NCBI GenBank assembly: GCA_002414705.1
Contig: DIAL01000056.1
Location: 27,870 to 36,105 of the forward strand
Origin: Flavobacteriaceae bacterium UBA5079
GTDB taxonomy: Bacteria; Bacteroidota; Bacteroidia; Flavobacteriales; Flavobacteriaceae
Length of the DNA: 8,236 bases
Reading direction: 5' to 3'
Shown: piece by piece, positions 5,677 through 8,236 of the stretch
Numbering within the stretch: the stretch's first letter is position 1
Layout of the letters: each line of letters starts with the position of its first letter
The notes under the pieces: model-generated
Databases searched by the model: none
What the model saw: the letters and a program-made list of their open reading frames with translations, nothing else
What the model was told of the DNA's origin: nothing
Program-made: the position numbers and the translations under genes

Positions 5677-7701
5677 TTAGATTGGGATTTTTATGGTAAT
5701 TGTTGTGCCTTTTTCTTTTTCTGATATGATATTTAATTCACCTTTAAATTCTGAAACTCTTGAATACATGTTTTTTAATCCAATGCCCTTTCTGGCTTTT
5801 TGGCTATCAAAACCAGAGCCATCATCAATAATTTGCAACCAAATTACATTTTTTTTCAGTTTAAAGCTAATAGCAACCTGTCTTGCTTGTGCATGTTTAT
5901 AGATATTTTGAAGCGATTCCTGCAACATTCTATAAATATGAATTTTTGTTTTATTGGAAACATCTTCCCATGAAATTTCTGAATCGCTATGCAAAGAAAA
6001 CAACAAACCGTAGGCTTTTGTTTGTGTTTCTACCAAGGTTTCAATAATAGCTGGATATCCAGAATTAGAAATAAAATCGGTATTTAACTCATGTGATACT
6101 TCTCGGATATCTTGCTCAATAATTTTTAGTTCTTGAATATAATTTTCACGGGTCTGTATAGCTTCCTCTGTAGAACTCATATTTAAACTATCTAAACTTA
6201 AACGTGTTCCAAAAAGACGTCCAAGAATACCATCGTGCAAATCTTGTGAGATACGTTTTTTCTCGTTCGTTCTGGCCTCGTCTATTTTATCCTGCTGCGT
6301 TAACATTAGGTTATAAATTTCCTCATTTGCTTCTTGTTGTTGTTGAACAAGTTTTAATTCTTTATTTCTAGAGCGTTGCGTAATTATAATATATAATAGA
6401 AACGATGTAACAATTAATCCGGCGGATAAAATCATGAGCCATAAGCGTTCACGAGAAATTTGCTTATTTTCAAGTTCTACTTGTTCCGTTTCAAATTCTA
6501 TTCGCGCAAATTTATTGCGAATAGCACGTTCTTTATTAATAAGGCTGTCATTTAAATGAATGTATTGATTTAAATACTCTACAGATTCTTTTTCATTTTC
6601 TATTTTAGATTTTAACAATAATGCATTCAACGTCACATCATGCGTTATGGAAAATTTACCAAGTTTGTAAGCAATATTAGCATAATTTAAAGCGGAATCC
6701 AATATACCTTCATCTAAATAAAATTCGGAAGTATTTAACGCAACAGACATCCGACTTAAATCATTGTCAGTACTATCGCTAATCCAGTATGCCTCTGATA
6801 ACATGTTCCTTATGTCTTGTTTATCAAAACTTCCTGCTTTATGCTTTAATATGGCATAATCACCTAAAATAAGGGCGTAATTTTCAGGTTCTTGTTTCAG
6901 AATATCTTCCTTGATAAATAATTCTTGATAAATTTCTAAAGCTTTATCATATTGTTTCAGCTCTTTATAAATAAGCGCAAGATTACTTTTGGAATACAAT
7001 GTATAGAGAAAATTATCCTCAATCATGTTACTAAACGATAAGGCCTTGTTGTGGTATTCAATAGCATTATCAAATAGTTTTAATTCGTCTGAAGATATAG
7101 CTACTAAATTATACATAGCCCATAAGCTATCGTAAATAGCATCGCTTTTTGGTAATTGCATATACAAACGAATAGCTTGAAACGCATTACTTTCACAACC
7201 CACATAATCACGCTCTTCAAATTGAATATTTGCCATGGCTACAACAGCATCAGCCTGATCCTTATTCATATTTAATGTGTCAAAATATTTTGATGCATTA
7301 TAATAATACGAATACGAACTATCTACTTGGCGTTTTTGTGAATGATACCAACCCAAAACATTATTAATATAAGCCAATGCTAATGTATCATTAAGTTTTC
7401 TGGCTAATTTCAGATTTTCATGATTTAAATCGTAAAGAGAATCAACCGCAAATTGTCGTAAAAACAATGTGGCTAATTGACGTTTTGACTTTAAAATAAT
7501 AGAATCTTGTTTCGTTATTTTTGAAAACTCTATGGCTTTCTTAATAAAAGCTTGACGCTCATTGAGACCGTAGGAATTGTTTTCCGACAATACACTGTAA
7601 TAATTTACACTATCTATAAGCTGATTTTGGGGGATTTGCTGCGCATAGAATATGGAACAAAAAAAGATAAAAAAAAGGAAAGGTGCATTTTTTAAAAACA
7701 T
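5677..7701 (-). CDS. hybrid-topology sensor histidine kinase with periplasmic TPR domain (HisKA_3/HATPase_c)
   Basis: The protein has 674 residues. A signal sequence (1-20, ending FYA-QQ) is followed by a helical TPR-type region (about 50-385; clear units near 105-140, 195-225 and 235-265). Next come a helical linker, one membrane segment (about 420-440) and a charged coiled coil (441-485). The NarL-type dimerisation helix KKRISQDLHDGILG follows, with phospho-acceptor His489. The ATPase domain shows the N-box ESLQNIYKHA (Glu595, Asn599), DDGSGF (626-631), KGIGLKNM (638-645) and GTT (665-667), so all core kinase motifs are intact. Export of the TPR domain makes it the probable sensor, and TPR domains bind peptides and proteins. 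It is transcribed ahead of its response regulator. A small exported peptide gene lies just upstream on the same strand, a plausible ligand source (inference). Confidence 0.93.
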   Translation of the reverse strand: MFLKNAPFLFFIFFCSIFYAQQIPQNQLIDSVNYYSVLSENNSYGLNERQAFIKKAIEFSKITKQDSIILKSKRQLATLFLRQFAVDSLYDLNHENLKLARKLNDTLALAYINNVLGWYHSQKRQVDSSYSYYYNASKYFDTLNMNKDQADAVVAMANIQFEERDYVGCESNAFQAIRLYMQLPKSDAIYDSLWAMYNLVAISSDELKLFDNAIEYHNKALSFSNMIEDNFLYTLYSKSNLALIYKELKQYDKALEIYQELFIKEDILKQEPENYALILGDYAILKHKAGSFDKQDIRNMLSEAYWISDSTDNDLSRMSVALNTSEFYLDEGILDSALNYANIAYKLGKFSITHDVTLNALLLKSKIENEKESVEYLNQYIHLNDSLINKERAIRNKFARIEFETEQVELENKQISRERLWLMILSAGLIVTSFLLYIIITQRSRNKELKLVQQQQEANEEIYNLMLTQQDKIDEARTNEKKRISQDLHDGILGRLFGTRLSLDSLNMSSTEEAIQTRENYIQELKIIEQDIREVSHELNTDFISNSGYPAIIETLVETQTKAYGLLFSLHSDSEISWEDVSNKTKIHIYRMLQESLQNIYKHAQARQVAISFKLKKNVIWLQIIDDGSGFDSQKARKGIGLKNMYSRVSEFKGELNIISEKEKGTTITIKIPI

Positions 7702-7721
7702 AGCGATACTTCAAATCTTCT

Positions 7722-7759
7722 CAAATTTAAAATATTTTATAACACTAACAGCCATGTTA
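7722..7759 (-). promoter_or_regulatory. predicted promoter and dyad of the kinase-regulator operon
   Basis: On the minus strand TAAATTTG (7729-7722) fits the -7 consensus TAnnTTTG and lies 20 bp before the kinase ATG. The -33 match 19 bp upstream (GCTG, 7752-7749) is weak. A dyad TAACA-N4-TGTTA (7746-7759) covers the -33 region, where a regulator, possibly the cognate one, could bind. A second small dyad TTATC-AA-GATAA (7757-7768) adjoins it. Weak -33 boxes are typical of activator-dependent promoters, but this is inference. Confidence 0.42.
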
Positions 7760-7793
7760 TCAAGATAAGTCTTTAATTGACTAGAAAACAAAG

Positions 7794-7821
7794 AAAAACC
7801 CTTTGTATATAAAGGGTTTTT
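7794..7821 (-). terminator. intrinsic terminator after the small peptide gene
   Basis: There is a perfect 11-bp stem AAAAACCCTTT/AAAGGGTTTTT (7794-7804 with 7811-7821) and a 6-nt loop. On the minus strand it ends in a U-rich tract (GGGTTTTTCTTTG). It lies 19 bp beyond the stop of the 61-residue peptide gene and upstream of the kinase promoter, so the peptide gene is probably a separate transcription unit. Confidence 0.85.
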
Positions 7822-7840
7822 CATAAATATGTTGTTTTTT

Positions 7841-8026
7841 TTATCCGTTGGTTGGAACAGCAGAACCTCTTCTTATATGCCTTTTAGCTTGAAAAGCATA
7901 GGTGAAATCTTCTTTTTGAGAAACTTGTTCCTCATTATTTGGGTTTGAATTTTCATTTTGAATAGTAAGACCAGTAAGTGTCATACAAAAAATAAATGCG
8001 ACTAAAGTAATTTTAAGAGTTTTCAT
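7841..8026 (-). CDS. small exported peptide precursor, candidate signalling peptide
   Basis: The protein has 61 residues. I do not recognise a named family. Residues 1-20 form a signal peptide (Lys2 and Lys5, then hydrophobic LVAFIFCMTLTGL). Residues 22-40 are an Asn/Glu-rich, acidic hydrophilic spacer. Residues 41-47 are FTYAFQA, 48-53 are the basic KRHIRR, and 54-61 are the tail GSAVPTNG. This looks like a pre-pro-peptide in which cleavage after Arg53 would free a short C-terminal peptide. Start at 8026 is the only Met that gives a signal peptide. An efficient terminator follows immediately, supporting a real, separately transcribed gene. It lies 139 bp upstream of a kinase with a periplasmic TPR domain, on the same strand. 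Alternatives are a small envelope protein or a toxin-like peptide. Being expressed and exported is plausible; the signalling role is inference. Confidence 0.65.
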   Translation of the reverse strand: MKTLKITLVAFIFCMTLTGLTIQNENSNPNNEEQVSQKEDFTYAFQAKRHIRRGSAVPTNG

Positions 8027-8098
8027 GTTAGGTAATTTAGGGTTAAAAAATTTTACTATTAAATTTCAGTTAATTAAAAACAATAATTGATTTTTACA

Positions 8099-8185
8099 TT
8101 AAAAATCACTGTCGAGGGAAGATGGATTAATAACCTTAAATTCAGATTGCAGCAAAAACAGCCACAAAATGTAAAATATAAACAT
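8099..8185 (-). CDS. possible 28-codon hydrophobic ORF
   Basis: An ATG at 8185-8183 opens a frame to TAA at 8101-8099. It encodes 28 residues with a hydrophobic N-terminal half (MFIFYILWLFLLQ) and a polar tail (SEFKVINPSSLDSDF). It ends 72 bp before the exported-peptide gene on the same strand. There is no ribosome site and the region is AT-rich, so it may be chance. It could also be a leader peptide, a small membrane protein or a remnant of a gene tail, since its FKVIN codons fall in the direct repeat. No family recognised. Confidence 0.2.
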   Translation of the reverse strand: MFIFYILWLFLLQSEFKVINPSSLDSDF

Positions 8186-8231
8186 GAGGGAAAGACAAAA
8201 AATGTCTTGAATGGATTAATTAACCTTAAAT
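8114..8231. repeat. imperfect direct repeat, one copy with a hairpin insertion
   Basis: Copy 1 (8114-8141) is GAGGGAAG followed directly by ATGGATTAATAACCTTAAAT. Copy 2 (8186-8231) is GAGGGAAAG, then about 16 extra bases containing AAGACA-N5-TGTCTT (8192-8208), then the same ATGGATTAAT...AACCTTAAAT segment with one added T. The 20/21-bp cores start 89 bp apart. The second copy reaches the window edge, so more copies may lie beyond. Origin unknown: local duplication, gene-tail remnant or small dispersed repeat. Confidence 0.6.
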
Positions 8232-8236
8232 AAGCT

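Noticed and set aside
8054..8083. Promoter of the small peptide gene (TTG-N19-TAATAGTA on the minus strand)
   Set aside because: Spacing fits, but the -7 element lacks the TTTG half; too weak to list in AT-rich DNA.

Overview
This AT-rich window looks chromosomal and comes from a member of the Bacteroidota, most likely Flavobacteriaceae. The evidence is an M56 peptidase with a TonB-type C-terminus next to a BlaI-type repressor, a TPR sensor kinase paired with a NarL/LuxR-type regulator, TAnnTTTG-like -7 promoter boxes, little Shine-Dalgarno signal, and Bax-inhibitor-1 and DUF456 proteins of flavobacterial type. There is no transposase, integrase, tRNA, rRNA or CRISPR array.

Left block (1-4094). 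The window opens inside a plus-strand Bax inhibitor-1/YccA-like membrane protein gene, whose start lies outside. Three bases after its stop, a convergent four-gene minus-strand operon ends. In transcription order the operon is: a BlaI/MecI-type repressor (4094-3720), an M56 BlaR1-like membrane metallopeptidase with a TonB-like C-terminal domain (3723-2236), an exported TPR protein (2243-1110), and a small lipoprotein (1070-594). The first two junctions overlap by 4 and 8 bp, and the last gap is 39 bp. The lipoprotein resembles a degenerate copy of the C-terminal domain of the peptidase. The likely logic is signal, then M56 proteolysis, then loss of BlaI repression. The signal is unknown, and no penicillin-binding sensor domain is present. 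Inverted repeats of the ACTAA/TTAGT type overlap the predicted blaI-like promoter.

Middle (4095-4994). A divergent plus-strand gene encodes a DUF456 membrane protein. It is followed by a 258-bp convergent spacer with a long-looped hairpin (4745-4788) and an unusual symmetric array, CCGTAA-N5-TTACGG-N5-CCGTAA, enclosed by a 9-bp inverted repeat (4875-4934).

Right block (4995-8236). A minus-strand two-component operon encodes a sensor kinase with a large periplasmic TPR domain (7701-5677) and, 7 bp later, a response regulator with a divergent LuxR-type helix-turn-helix (5669-4995). Upstream, and separated by a strong intrinsic terminator (7794-7821), is a 61-residue exported peptide gene (8026-7841). 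It has a signal peptide, an acidic spacer, a basic patch and the C-terminal tail RRGSAVPTNG. I propose it as a pre-pro-peptide signal sensed by the adjacent periplasmic TPR kinase; this is inference from architecture and position. The last ~140 bp hold an imperfect direct repeat, one copy of which carries an inserted hairpin, and a possible 28-codon hydrophobic ORF.
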